From the NCBI RefSeq assembly GCF_008364685.1, contig NZ_VTTL01000013.1, positions 1 through 64,000 on the forward strand: a stretch of 64,000 bases of DNA, written 5' to 3'. This document shows positions 53,483-62,968 of the stretch, one piece after another. The position numbers and the translations under genes are program-made. Each line of letters opens with the position of its first letter. Position 1 is the first letter of the stretch. This DNA comes from Xanthobacter oligotrophicus. Lineage in GTDB: Bacteria; Pseudomonadota; Alphaproteobacteria; Rhizobiales; Xanthobacteraceae. The notes beneath the pieces were generated by a model. That model was not told where the DNA came from, ran no database searches, and worked only from the letters and a program-made list of their open reading frames with translations.

Positions 53483-53496
53483 TTGATGTGGCGCAA
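53483..53496 (-). promoter_or_regulatory. FNR/FixK box upstream of hemN
   Basis: TTGAT-GTGG-CGCAA, one arm perfect. The centre is 30 bases before ATG 53459. If it acts at -41.5 the transcript would start at about 53448, next to the second ATG (53447), implying a leaderless mRNA. Confidence 0.5.
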
Positions 53497-53544
53497 GGGG
53501 GCGAGCCCTGCGGCCGCCCCTTTCGACGCCTCGATGTCGCACCC

Positions 53545-56500
53545 TCAATAGGACAGGAAGGCCCCGGCGAAGATGCCCTCGGCCCGCTCGTCCCCCGCCA
53601 GCTTGAAGCGATATTGCAGCGTCAGGTCGAGATAGGAGCGGGGCGCCGTGTATTCGTCCTCGTTGAACCAGTAGCGCAGGGTCGCGCCCGGTCCCGCGCC
53701 GAGGGCGAACGGCGTGGCATAGCCGGTGTCGTAGCCGCCGCCGATGGCGAGATAGGGCCACAGCACCAGCCGGTCGGAGAGGGCGTCGAGCCGCCAGGCA
53801 TGGCCGTAGCGCGCCTCGAAGGTGGCCACCGTCTGCGGCTCCATAACGAAGTAATTGTAGTCGGCATAGATCTGCCAGGCCCGCCAATTGTCCACGTCGA
53901 CCCGCAGGTCTGTGCCCTCGCTCTTGGAATAGGCGGCGCGCAGCAGCACGTCGTCGCGGGCATACTGGCCCACCGGGAACAGGTAGGACACCTCGAACAC
54001 CAGGTTCTCGCTCTTGAACGGCTTCCACCGCGCCCCCGCGCCGCCCTGGATGGTGTCGAAGCCGGTGGGGCCGCCGGCATCGCTGTAGAGCGTGCCGAAG
54101 CCGCGCACGAACAATTCGAAGATGGAGCCGTCACGATAGCCGATGCCCGGGGGGCGCCAGTAGATCTCGCCGCCCGCACCGATGGTGTGGTTGGCGCCCG
54201 GCGAGGGCGGGGCCAGATAGGAGCCGGGGGCGACGCCCACCGCGCCGTAGCTCACCGAGGCATAGGCGCCCCAGGTCCGCGACAGCTCCGCCACCTCGCG
54301 GCGCAGGCCGAACAGATATTGCGGATCAAGCTGGAGCTTGCCCTCGCGCGCCTCGTCGATGGCGGACTTGAAGTAATCCACCGCTTCCGCGTTGTGATAG
54401 GTGTGCCGCGCCGCATAGCCGGCATTGATCAGGTTGGTGCCGCGCAATTGCCAGCGGCTGTTGGCTTCGGAGAAGTATTCGTAGGCGAGATCATCCTCGC
54501 CCGCCTGGCTCGCCAGCACCGCGAGGTCCACAGCCTTCATGCCGCGCAGGGCACCGGAATTATAGGCGGACAGGAACAGCTGGCGCGCCTCCTCCTTGCG
54601 TCCGAGCTGGGACAGGACACCGATGCGCGCCGTGAGCATGGCCATGCGCTCCTGCCCGCTGCGCGCGCTGGCGGCGGCCAGGGTGAAGGCCTGAAGCGCC
54701 GCTTCCTTGTCGTCGAGGGCCAGCGTGGCGAAGCCGACCCGCGCCTGCACCTCGTAGCTCGCCTCGCCCCGGTAGGGCGCGAGGGCATCCAAGGCGATGG
54801 CCGGCTGCTTGGCCGAAAGGCCGGCGTCGGCAAGGCCCAGGCGCACCTGACGCACCTGCCCGGCCGGTAGGCGGCCAGAGGCGAGGGCGGCCCGGAAATC
54901 CTGGATGGCGCCCGAGAAATCCCGCGCCCGCATGCGCAAATTGGCCCGCTGCACCAGCAGCGTCACATCGCGCGGGTTGCCGGCGAGCAGGCGGTTGGCC
55001 ACTGCCTCGGCCTCCTGGTAGCGGCCCGCCGAGGTAAGGGCGTTGAGCAGCAGCACCTGATAGGTGGTGTTGCCCGGCTCGGCATCCACCGCGCGGCGCG
55101 CTTCGGTGATGGCGGTTGAGTAGTCGCGCTTGGCGAAGGCCGCATAGGCGGCGCTAGCGGCGGCATAGCCCGGCGCGGCCGGGTTCAGGCCCGCCCCCGC
55201 CACCTGCATGGACTGGCCGGCGAACACCGAGCAGATGACCCCGTAGGACGTGGGCTGGCACAGCACCACCGGCTGCACCAGGGCCGGACGCGGGCCGCCC
55301 GGCGCCTTCATCAGCGCCTCCGCCTGCTTGTGCAGCGGCACGATTTCCTTATTTCTGCCCGCGTCGAGGGGCTCCAGCAGCTTCAGAGCGTCAGCGGCCT
55401 GCCCGGCGGCGAGCGCCGCATTGGCGGCGATGAGGCGGAAGTTCAGGTCCTCAAGGTCGGTCAGAACGGGACTGGCGAGCGCCGTGTCGAATTCCTTGAT
55501 CGCCTCGTCGCGCTGGCCGAGCTTCTGCACCAGATAGCCGCGCAGCACGTGGGGCAAGGGCTCGCTGGGATTGTCGGCGACCGCGCCGGCGGCGGCGGCC
55601 TCGGCCTCCTTGACCTGTCCTGCCGCCATCAGGGCGTTGACGAGCACGATGCGGAACACCAGCGCGTCCGGCGCCCGGTCCACCGCCTGCCGGGCGAGGG
55701 TGACGGCGGCCTGCGCCTTGCCGCGCGCCAGCTCCTTGATGGCCTGTTCCGCCAGCGGCTCGGCGAGGCGCTTCTCGTTGGCGGCGCGCAGGGCGAGCAG
55801 GGTCGGATCGGTGTCGCCCTGGGCGATGGCGTCGTGGATGGCGACGTCCAGGTCCTTGAACTTCTTGGCGCGCTCCAGCGTATCCACCAGCAGGCGGCGC
55901 CAGGTGGGATTGCCGGGATTGTCCTTCAGCGCTTCGCGGATGCGCGTCTCGGCGAGGGCATCGTTGCCGTCGCGATAGGCGTTGAAGGCTTCGAGCGCCG
56001 CGTCATAGCCGGGGGTGTCGGAGACCCCGCCGCCGGGGGGCGTGGTGGCGGGCACGAGGCTGCACGACGGCCCATAGGGCGTGTCCACGCACTTCTGGTA
56101 GGGCACGGGGAGGCTCTGGAACGCCTTGTCGGGCACCAGCCTCGGGTTCTTCTCCTGCGCCCGGGCCACGCGAAGGCGCCCGACGATCGCCGCGTCCTGC
56201 GGCTGCACGGGCTCCAGCAGCTTGATGGCGCGCTGGGGGTGGCCGGCGGCGATGGCGGCATCGGCCATCACCAGGCGCACGTCGCGCGCGGTGGCCCCGC
56301 TCAATACCTCGTCCTTGAGCGCGGTGTCGAAATCCTGCTCGGCCTCGGCGATGCGGCCGAGCCGCTCGCGCAGATACCCGCGCAGGGTGCGGGGCAGGAA
56401 GGATTGGGGATCCACATCCACTGCCTCGCCAGCGGCCTTCTCCGCTGCCTCGATCTGCCCGTCGGCGATGAGGGCGTAGATCAGCAGCATGCGATAGCTG

Positions 56501-57018
56501 AGATCGTCCGGCACCAGCGCGATGGCCTTCCTCGCCGCCTCCACCGCCGCCTTTGGATTGGAGGCCTCCAGCGCCTTGTTGGCGGCAAGCGAAGGCGCCT
56601 GCGCCAAGATCCTGCTCTGTGCCCGCACCCTCGCGACCAGCGCCTGGTCGGTGATGCCGGCGGCGATGGCCTGGTTGCCGGCGGCCACCGCCTCGGCGGT
56701 CTTGCCCTGGGCCTCCAGCGCATCCATCAGCAGCAGCCACAGGCGCGGCACGTCGGGCCGCAGCTTCAGGGCCTCGCGGGCATAGGTGACCGTCTCCGAA
56801 TACTTCTTGTCGCGCTGGGCCGCATAGGCCCGGTCCGCCGCGGCCCAGGCCGCACCGGTGAGTTCCGGCGGCTCGGCGCGGGCCGGCATCGCCCCGGCGA
56901 GAGACCCGGCTGCCACCGAGGCGGCCAGCATCACGCCGAGGACCATGCGCCGACGGCGCCGAGGGTCCCGGAAGGCATGGAGGGAAAGGGCCGTGCAGAG
57001 AGGAATCGCGGTGGTCAT
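53545..57018 (-). CDS. nfrA: NfrA-like outer membrane TPR protein (phage N4 adsorption protein A family)
   Basis: 1157 residues. A signal region (VLGVMLAASVAAGSLAGAMPARA) is followed by about 800 residues of TPR-like repeats in which segments recur (for example AAEAVDVDPQSFLPRTLRGYL and AAGAVADNPSEPLPHVLRGYL). The C-terminal 200 residues have the beta-strand pattern of the NfrA C-terminal domain (SENLVFEVSYLFPVGQY, GPGATLRYWFNEDEY, YLDLTLQYRFKL) and end in aromatic Tyr. In E. coli NfrA, the N4 phage receptor, exports NGR polysaccharide made by NfrB. Here it lies beside an O-acetylation cassette and 14 kb from nfrB. Confidence 0.85.
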   Translation of the reverse strand: MTTAIPLCTALSLHAFRDPRRRRRMVLGVMLAASVAAGSLAGAMPARAEPPELTGAAWAAADRAYAAQRDKKYSETVTYAREALKLRPDVPRLWLLLMDALEAQGKTAEAVAAGNQAIAAGITDQALVARVRAQSRILAQAPSLAANKALEASNPKAAVEAARKAIALVPDDLSYRMLLIYALIADGQIEAAEKAAGEAVDVDPQSFLPRTLRGYLRERLGRIAEAEQDFDTALKDEVLSGATARDVRLVMADAAIAAGHPQRAIKLLEPVQPQDAAIVGRLRVARAQEKNPRLVPDKAFQSLPVPYQKCVDTPYGPSCSLVPATTPPGGGVSDTPGYDAALEAFNAYRDGNDALAETRIREALKDNPGNPTWRRLLVDTLERAKKFKDLDVAIHDAIAQGDTDPTLLALRAANEKRLAEPLAEQAIKELARGKAQAAVTLARQAVDRAPDALVFRIVLVNALMAAGQVKEAEAAAAGAVADNPSEPLPHVLRGYLVQKLGQRDEAIKEFDTALASPVLTDLEDLNFRLIAANAALAAGQAADALKLLEPLDAGRNKEIVPLHKQAEALMKAPGGPRPALVQPVVLCQPTSYGVICSVFAGQSMQVAGAGLNPAAPGYAAASAAYAAFAKRDYSTAITEARRAVDAEPGNTTYQVLLLNALTSAGRYQEAEAVANRLLAGNPRDVTLLVQRANLRMRARDFSGAIQDFRAALASGRLPAGQVRQVRLGLADAGLSAKQPAIALDALAPYRGEASYEVQARVGFATLALDDKEAALQAFTLAAASARSGQERMAMLTARIGVLSQLGRKEEARQLFLSAYNSGALRGMKAVDLAVLASQAGEDDLAYEYFSEANSRWQLRGTNLINAGYAARHTYHNAEAVDYFKSAIDEAREGKLQLDPQYLFGLRREVAELSRTWGAYASVSYGAVGVAPGSYLAPPSPGANHTIGAGGEIYWRPPGIGYRDGSIFELFVRGFGTLYSDAGGPTGFDTIQGGAGARWKPFKSENLVFEVSYLFPVGQYARDDVLLRAAYSKSEGTDLRVDVDNWRAWQIYADYNYFVMEPQTVATFEARYGHAWRLDALSDRLVLWPYLAIGGGYDTGYATPFALGAGPGATLRYWFNEDEYTAPRSYLDLTLQYRFKLAGDERAEGIFAGAFLSY

Positions 57019-57069
57019 GGGGCCACCGTCTCAGGGATTATTTAAGCCGGGGTTAACCTTAAGAGATAC

Positions 57070-57105
57070 GGTGAACAGAATACTTCCATAAATACTCTGT
57101 TTACC
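57070..57105. promoter_or_regulatory. Imperfect inverted repeat in the nfrA promoter region
   Basis: GGTGAACAGAATA, ten bases, TACTCTGTTTACC: 11 of 13 positions match as a dyad. It lies 52-87 bases before the nfrA ATG in an AT-rich gap, a good position for an operator of unknown factor. Confidence 0.5.
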
Positions 57106-57197
57106 ATATTGGCCGGCATGCCCCCCATGCGCGCACAAGAAACGCGCCACTTCGGCCAATGGTGCAGCGCGGCGCGGAGGCATTCTTAACTTGCTGT

Positions 57198-58211
57198 TTA
57201 CTTTCCGATCGCTGCCAGCATGCGCTCGCGCCAGGTCTGCGCGCTCATGATGGAGGGCGCATCCCATTGGTCGGTGGCCTGCGGGCCGCTGTGGAACGGC
57301 CCCTCGTTGAACTGCCACACCATCACCTGCGGCGGCGCCTTGGCGAAGTCCGGCGTGCCTACAGCCTGGAGGAAGGTGACCCACGGCCCCACATTGCCGG
57401 GGTTCCAGGTGAGGGAGACCGGGCGGTCGAGCACGTTGGAGAGCTTCTGCGGGAAGCCGAGATAGGGCTGCACGAAGCTGTTGCCCACCACATGGACGGG
57501 GGCCGGCCCGCCATCGAGCAGGGACGCCTTGGCGGCGGGCGGGGTGCGCACCGTGTAGAGGTCCGGCCCCACCTGCTTCTGCTGGTCGGGCGGCAGGAAG
57601 CGCTCGGCAAGGTCCCCCAGATGGCGCTGGGTGACCCATTCCCCCAGCTTGTCGCCGCCCGGCGCGCCGGCGATCTTGGCGACCTTGCCCTTGATGAAGG
57701 TGGCCACCGCGTCCGCCGCCGCCTCAGCCGACCATGCGGTCCAGTGGTAGTCGGCCCGGTAGAAGCTGGTCTGCCGGCCGGTCTCCACCGATTTCTGGGC
57801 GGGACGCAGGTCCAGCGTGTCGATACCGGCCTTCTTCAGTTCATCGAGGATGAAGTCGTACTGGCCCGCCACGTCCGCCGACAGGCTGGTGCCGTCCGGC
57901 AGGCGCGGCGCGTAGAAGCGCGCCTTCAGCGGCACCACGAGGGTGACGAGGGTGACGCCCCGCGCCGCGAGGGCCGCCTTGGCGTCCTTGATCAGCCCCA
58001 CATTGGCGGTGATGCCGGCGCGGTCCAGAACGGTGAGGCTTTCCCAGCCCGGAAACAGCCAGCCGTCCCTGCCGATGATGAGGGAAGTGCCGCCAGGTGC
58101 GCCCTGCGCCGCCGCCGGAGCCGCACCCATGGGGGCGACAGACATCACCGCGAGCGACATGAGGCCGCCGACGATGATCCGGCGTCGGTTCAAGAAGGGG
58201 CGAAGCCTCAT
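57198..58211 (-). CDS. AlgX/AlgJ-like periplasmic polysaccharide O-acetyltransferase (SGNH fold)
   Basis: 337 residues with a signal peptide (RRRIIVGGLMSLAVMSVAPMGAAPAAAQ). The catalytic D-Y-H is in ADYHWTAWSA (Asp154, His156) and the nucleophile Ser245 in VVGNSFVQPY, as in AlgX/AlgJ. The start is ATG 58211, which overlaps the AlgJ-like stop by four bases and has GAGAGGA ahead. It lacks the C-terminal carbohydrate-binding module of AlgX. Together with the AlgI-like acyl transporter it should put acetyl groups on a periplasmic glycan. Confidence 0.8.
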   Translation of the reverse strand: MRLRPFLNRRRIIVGGLMSLAVMSVAPMGAAPAAAQGAPGGTSLIIGRDGWLFPGWESLTVLDRAGITANVGLIKDAKAALAARGVTLVTLVVPLKARFYAPRLPDGTSLSADVAGQYDFILDELKKAGIDTLDLRPAQKSVETGRQTSFYRADYHWTAWSAEAAADAVATFIKGKVAKIAGAPGGDKLGEWVTQRHLGDLAERFLPPDQQKQVGPDLYTVRTPPAAKASLLDGGPAPVHVVGNSFVQPYLGFPQKLSNVLDRPVSLTWNPGNVGPWVTFLQAVGTPDFAKAPPQVMVWQFNEGPFHSGPQATDQWDAPSIMSAQTWRERMLAAIGK

Positions 58212-59284
58212 GTCCTCTCTCCCAGATAGCGGCGCTCGGTTTCGGTAAGAGGCTGTGTCAGGACCCGCAGGGGAAATTCCCACACCACCAGACGCACGCC
58301 GTCGAGCATCTGCGGTGTCGCATCGAGAATGTCCAGAAGGGCGCCGGCAAACCCCCCGCCATCCCGACTCCTCTGCGCCACCTCGCGGCCCAGCGCGGCC
58401 TGGAGGCGGTCGGCAAAACCCGAATTCAGGGAAAAGGACGAGCCGGCGAGAAGCACCGAGGGCACCGGAACGTCATCAAGCAGGCCGCCGGAGCGGGCAA
58501 TGGCCGCATGCACCGCTCTTACCTCGTCCGGCGCAGGACCCGACCAGGGCCAGGAGCGCGACAACCCTGCAAGGCGCATGAGGTCGCCTACGCGGGGGGC
58601 GGGCGCGCTCTCGCCAAGCGACACCCGCGTGTCGCCCGGCCCCAGCCGCCGGGTGATCGCTTCCGCGAGGCGGCTGGCAGCGAAGCTGGCGCCCGTACCG
58701 CTCCAATGAGTGTCGGTGCGCAGGGAACCGCCCTTCGGCCAGTCCTTTGCGACATAAACCTGGTCGAGACCGAGGGACGCGCTCGTCGCCTGCCACGCCC
58801 CGCGCCGCCCTCGTGCCTGACCGGAGACAGCAAGCCCGCACAGGCTATCGGCCGCCAGTTCCGCTTTGTCCGGCACCGGCAGCACCACAAGCGCGATGTT
58901 GCGCCTGGCCATCTCGTCGCGGATGCGGACAGCAAGCTGTGCGCGGGCGACGAGGTTCTTTTCCCCGCCCTTGTACTCAACCAGTTCCTCGGCGAGGAAG
59001 AGCCAGCCCGGACAGCCGGCGCGCACCTGCGCCCCCGCATCCCCGAACAGGCGATAGGCGAGGCCGGAGGAGATATCGTCCAGGGCGGTGGTCTTCGGCA
59101 TCGCCTCCACCACCGCCTTGTCCAGCACTGCGGCGAAGCGGCCGTTCTTGAGATTGCGGCCGGTGAGCGCCGCCGCAACGTTCGCACCGCCCGCTCCCGC
59201 AAGATGCGCCACGACGAAGCCGAGGCCGGCCAGCATCAGCGCCAGGAAGGCCAGGGTGGCGAGGGTGCGGGCGAGGGTCGTCAT
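58208..59284 (-). CDS. AlgJ-like membrane-anchored O-acetyltransferase (SGNH fold)
   Basis: 358 residues with one N-terminal membrane helix (LATLAFLALMLAGLGFVVAHLAG), then a periplasmic SGNH-like domain with CPGWLFLAEELVEY, DTHWS (191-194; Asp191, His193) and GSSF (281-284). The AlgJ-type protein takes acetyl from AlgI and passes it on. It ends in an ATGA overlap with the AlgX-like gene and starts six bases after the AlgI gene. Confidence 0.8.
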   Translation of the reverse strand: MTTLARTLATLAFLALMLAGLGFVVAHLAGAGGANVAAALTGRNLKNGRFAAVLDKAVVEAMPKTTALDDISSGLAYRLFGDAGAQVRAGCPGWLFLAEELVEYKGGEKNLVARAQLAVRIRDEMARRNIALVVLPVPDKAELAADSLCGLAVSGQARGRRGAWQATSASLGLDQVYVAKDWPKGGSLRTDTHWSGTGASFAASRLAEAITRRLGPGDTRVSLGESAPAPRVGDLMRLAGLSRSWPWSGPAPDEVRAVHAAIARSGGLLDDVPVPSVLLAGSSFSLNSGFADRLQAALGREVAQRSRDGGGFAGALLDILDATPQMLDGVRLVVWEFPLRVLTQPLTETERRYLGERT

Positions 59285-59290
59285 GGCGCG

Positions 59291-60676
59291 TCAGAACTGG
59301 AAATAGAGGAAGGGCACGACGATCCGCCCCTGCAGCACGAACACTGCGAACAGGAACAGGGGCAGCGCCGTCCACGCCCGCAGCGCATGGCCCGGATTGG
59401 GCGCGGAAGGGTCGATGCGCATCAGCTTGGGCAGATAGATGAGGCCGATGCCGAGGGCGAGGGTGACCAGCTCCAACGGCCGGATCGCCGCCCCCATGGC
59501 AGGCGACAGGCCGAGCCCGTGGGCGCCCACGAGGCCGGAGAAGATGCGCCCCGCCTCATCCCAGCTCGCGGCGCGGAACAGCGCCCAGCCGACCATGACG
59601 AAGGCCAGCGTGAGCACATGGCCCAGCACCGCCCCGGTGCCGGGCAGGCGCGCGGCCTTCCACACCCGCCCCACCATCAGGCCGAAGCCGTGCCACAGGC
59701 CCCAGATCAGGAAGGTCCAGCTCGCCCCGTGCCACAGGCCGCCGAGGCCCATGGTGACGAGCAGGTTCATGGAGACGCGGCCGGTGGCGCCCCGGTTGCC
59801 GCCCAGCGGAATGTAGAGATAGTCGCGTAGCCAGGTGGACAGCGAGATATGCCAGCGCCGCCAGAAATCGGAAAGCGAGGTGGCAAGATAGGGATTGTCG
59901 AAATTCTCCGGGAATTTCAGCCCCACCATCAGCCCGAGGCCAATGGCCATGGCGCTGTAGCCGGAAAAGTCGAAATAGAGCTGCAGCGTATAGCCGGCGA
60001 CCGCCAGCGCCACGTCCGCCGTGGTGGGCTCGGCGATGGCGTAGCCCGCATCCACCATGGGGGCCAGCGTGTCGGCGATAAGCACTTTCTGGGCGAAGCC
60101 GAGCATGAAGCGCTCCACCGCGAACATGAACTCGGCGCGGTGGAAGGTGCGCGCCTTCAGCCGCTGCGCCACCCATTCGTAGCGCACCACGGGGCCGGCC
60201 ACGAGGTGGCCGAACATGGACTGGTAGGTGGCATAGTTCACGAACGAGGGCTCTGCCGCGACCGTGCCGCGGAACACGTCGGTGGAATAGGAGATGGCGC
60301 CGAACACGAAGAAACTGAGGCCGATGGGCAGAAGCACGTCGTGCCAGCCCCACACCGAGGCCCCCAGCGCCCCGGCCGAATGGACGAACATGTTGGCGTA
60401 TTTGAACCAAGCCAGGGACGCCAGCGGCCACGCGATCCCCACCACCAGCGCCCGCCGCCTTCCTGCGCCGTCCGCACGGGCGATCCACAGGCCCGTGGCC
60501 CAGGACCACACGGCGATGGAGACGATGAGCGGCAGGAAGTCCGCCCGCCACCAGGCATAGAACAGCCAGGAGAAGGCGAGGATGGCAAGGTTCCGCGCCG
60601 CCCCCGGCGTCAGCGCGTAGACGATGAGGAACACCGGCAGGAACAGGAACAGGAAGCTGTCGGAGGCGAAGACCAT
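59291..60676 (-). CDS. algI: AlgI-like MBOAT O-acyltransferase
   Basis: 461 residues, about ten membrane helices. The MBOAT signature includes LQLYFDFSGYSAMAIGLGLM, NPYLATSLSDFWRRWHISL and the catalytic His316 in GLGGLWHGASW. AlgI-type proteins carry acetyl groups across the inner membrane to periplasmic AlgJ/AlgX. The gene starts 13 bases after the AlgF-like gene in the same operon. Given nfrA next door, the acceptor is likely an NGR-like polymer rather than alginate, for which no synthase is present. Confidence 0.9.
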   Translation of the reverse strand: MVFASDSFLFLFLPVFLIVYALTPGAARNLAILAFSWLFYAWWRADFLPLIVSIAVWSWATGLWIARADGAGRRRALVVGIAWPLASLAWFKYANMFVHSAGALGASVWGWHDVLLPIGLSFFVFGAISYSTDVFRGTVAAEPSFVNYATYQSMFGHLVAGPVVRYEWVAQRLKARTFHRAEFMFAVERFMLGFAQKVLIADTLAPMVDAGYAIAEPTTADVALAVAGYTLQLYFDFSGYSAMAIGLGLMVGLKFPENFDNPYLATSLSDFWRRWHISLSTWLRDYLYIPLGGNRGATGRVSMNLLVTMGLGGLWHGASWTFLIWGLWHGFGLMVGRVWKAARLPGTGAVLGHVLTLAFVMVGWALFRAASWDEAGRIFSGLVGAHGLGLSPAMGAAIRPLELVTLALGIGLIYLPKLMRIDPSAPNPGHALRAWTALPLFLFAVFVLQGRIVVPFLYFQF

Positions 60677-60689
60677 GGACCCCGCCCGA

Positions 60690-61391
60690 CTAGTTGGCGG
60701 CGCCGCGATAGGGCTCGGTCTCGTCGCGTTGGCCGGTGAGCACCGGACCGGAGGCGCCGGGCAGCAGGAACAGGCTGTAATGGTCCCCGGCCTTCAGCGG
60801 CGGCAGGGTCAGGGGGCCGGAGGCCGCCGCCCCGCAGGTCGCCGCAAGGATCGCCTCGATGGGATTGATGGCGCGCTGGCGGGTGGCGTTGGGCGCCACC
60901 GCCTCGAACACGGTGGGTCCGCCATCGGCCACGGTCACCGCGCCCTCGCACCCGGGCACGAGATTGTAGAAGCGCAGTTGGGCCTTCAGGTCGTTGCGGC
61001 CCTCGGTGGAATCGGCGATGACCACCGCCGGGCCGCTCGACGGCACCACCACGGTTGAGAAGGCGTCGGCCGCCGGCACGATCTCCCCTGCCACCGGCCG
61101 GCCATCGATGCTGAGGGCAAGCGGCGCCCCGCCCTTCACCACGCGGTAGATGGTGGCCGTGTCGCCCGGTGGCACCGGCGCCGCCGGTCCGCTTCCGAAA
61201 GCGATGGGCGCGCCACTGCGGGCCAGGTCGATCACGCGCACATAGGCCGAGCCGGCCGGGGGCTTAGGCGCATAGAGCCGGGTCAGCTCCTGCCCCTGTG
61301 CGCCGAGGCCCGCCATGGTGAGCGCCAGGACGCCGAAGCCGGCGACGACATGGCGTGCGGCGGCACGCGTGACACGGATGGAGACAGGCAT
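60690..61391 (-). CDS. algF: AlgF-like periplasmic protein of O-acetylation
   Basis: 233 residues with a signal peptide (VVAGFGVLALTMAGLGAQGQ). It opens with L-Y-A-P-K-P-P-A-G-S-A-Y-V-R-V, the usual start of mature AlgF, followed by beta-rich domains and a C-terminal LKAGDHYSLFLL. AlgF is thought to link AlgJ and AlgX in alginate acetylation. First gene of the four-gene minus-strand cassette; the gene order algF-algI-algJ-algX differs from Pseudomonas. Confidence 0.75.
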   Translation of the reverse strand: MPVSIRVTRAAARHVVAGFGVLALTMAGLGAQGQELTRLYAPKPPAGSAYVRVIDLARSGAPIAFGSGPAAPVPPGDTATIYRVVKGGAPLALSIDGRPVAGEIVPAADAFSTVVVPSSGPAVVIADSTEGRNDLKAQLRFYNLVPGCEGAVTVADGGPTVFEAVAPNATRQRAINPIEAILAATCGAAASGPLTLPPLKAGDHYSLFLLPGASGPVLTGQRDETEPYRGAAN

Positions 61392-61572
61392 GCGCGGACC
61401 CCTGACCAGCCTGAAGACGGCTCAAGCCTTCGGCACCGCCCCGGAGCAAGTCCCGGGATCGTGCCGCGATCGAACGCTAGACAGTTAGGCCCTGAGCCGG
61501 CCGCAGACAACCAAGCCGCGCCGCCCATCACCCTCTATGGTTACGTGGTGACCGAGGCTGGCGCGCCAGCGC

Positions 61573-62202
61573 TCACCCCTCGTACTTCTCCAGGAAGCCC
61601 TCGATGGGCAGAGCGCGGAAGTCCGGCAGGGCGGCCCGAAGTCGCTCGTGGCTCCAGTCCCACCAGCCCAGCGCCTGGAGGCGCGTGGCGATATCCGCCG
61701 GGAAGCGCTCCTTCACCACCCGCGCCGGCACCCCGGCGACGATGGCGTAGGCCGGCACATCCTTGGTCACCACAGCCCCCGCCGCCACCACAGCGCCGGT
61801 GCCCACGTTGCGCCCGGCGAGCACCACGGAGGCATGGCCGATCCACACGTCATGGCCGAGGGTCAGGCGCTGGTCGCGGCGCCACTGGAAGAAGTCCGCC
61901 TCGTCCTCCTCGCCGGGAAAATAGGCGGAGGCGCGATAGGTGAAATGCGCCTGCGAGGCCCGCCACGTGGGATGATTGCCCGGATTGAGCCGCGTCATGG
62001 CGGCGATGGAGCAGAACTTGCCGATGCGCGCATAGGCGATGTCGGCGTCGTTCATCACGTAGGAATAGTCGCCCATCTCCACTTCGAGCAGCTTGGTGCG
62101 GGCACCCACCTCCGTATAGCGGCCAAGGGTGGAGGCCTTCACCTGCGCGGTGGGATCGATGAGGGGGACTTCGCCCAGCACCTTCACAGAAGCCCCCCGC
62201 AA
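61573..62202 (-). CDS. Hexapeptide-repeat acetyltransferase, XAT-like
   Basis: 209 residues of left-handed beta-helix type: [41 protein letters not shown] and [45 protein letters not shown]. The chloramphenicol/xenobiotic acetyltransferase form. Relatives in phosphonate (phn) clusters are common and often lie next to DUF1045, as here: the two genes overlap by 19 bases. No phn enzyme is in the window. A link to the adjacent polysaccharide genes is less likely. Confidence 0.85.
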   Translation of the reverse strand: MRGASVKVLGEVPLIDPTAQVKASTLGRYTEVGARTKLLEVEMGDYSYVMNDADIAYARIGKFCSIAAMTRLNPGNHPTWRASQAHFTYRASAYFPGEEDEADFFQWRRDQRLTLGHDVWIGHASVVLAGRNVGTGAVVAAGAVVTKDVPAYAIVAGVPARVVKERFPADIATRLQALGWWDWSHERLRAALPDFRALPIEGFLEKYEG

Positions 62203-62903
62203 GGCTCACCTCCGAACGGCAGGCGCTTGAGGATGCGGAAGCGCGCGCCGGGCGTCTCCTGCACATAGAGGGCGATATCGCCAACGCTCACCGGCACGTC
62301 GGCCCCGCTGGCCCGGTAGGCGTCGGCAAGGGCGTTCATGGCGTGGCTCCGCTCGCCCTCGCCCAACGGGCCGGTCAGCGTCATGTGGAAGCGGAACTCG
62401 TCCAGCACATAGGGATAGCCGTAGGTTTCGAGATATCCCGTCTGCCGCGCCGACAGGCGATCCGGCTTGCGACGCGCCATGTCCGCCGGTGAAAGCTGCG
62501 CCCGCATCCCCTCGAGCTCCAGCACGCAGGAGGCCGCGAGGTGTTCGAGCTTGGGTGCCGCCACCGCCGGTACCAGCGCCACGAACGGGCCGATGGCGCG
62601 CACTTCCAGGGGCGGCATCTCGAACGGATGGTGGCCGGCGGCGCAGACGGCGACCGCATCCACGAGGTCCCGTTCCGTCTTCCCCTCCGCGAGGCGGAAC
62701 GGCGCCTTCAGCGTGCCGTGGAAGCCGTAGCGCCGGGGCTCGGCGGTGGCCGCATGCCAGACCTCGGCATCGAAACCGGGCAGGTCGGGACAGGCCGGCT
62801 CGGCGCCGGTCTGCGCGTCATAGCCGAGCACGCACGAGCCGAACCGCCACAGGGCGCTTTCGGCGGGCGGGGCAAGATAGAGGGCATAGCGCGGGGCGGT
62901 CAC
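62184..62903 (-). CDS. DUF1045 family protein (2H phosphoesterase-like)
   Basis: 239 residues with two H-x-T motifs, [11 protein letters not shown] (about 60) and [11 protein letters not shown] (about 174), as in 2H phosphoesterases. DUF1045 proteins are usually found in phosphonate metabolism clusters, where they may act on cyclic phosphate intermediates; that is family context, not proof. Overlaps the XAT gene, so co-translated with it. Confidence 0.85.
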   Translation of the reverse strand: MTAPRYALYLAPPAESALWRFGSCVLGYDAQTGAEPACPDLPGFDAEVWHAATAEPRRYGFHGTLKAPFRLAEGKTERDLVDAVAVCAAGHHPFEMPPLEVRAIGPFVALVPAVAAPKLEHLAASCVLELEGMRAQLSPADMARRKPDRLSARQTGYLETYGYPYVLDEFRFHMTLTGPLGEGERSHAMNALADAYRASGADVPVSVGDIALYVQETPGARFRILKRLPFGGEPCGGLL

Positions 62904-62968
62904 GGTGGCAGCGCCTCCTTGCGCGTCACGAGCGAAAGATCAGGGGGCAGAGGTCAGCGCGGCAAAAG

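Noticed and set aside
55330-57045. Plus-strand frame of 571 codons
   Set aside because: Shadow of nfrA; no signal peptide or domain.
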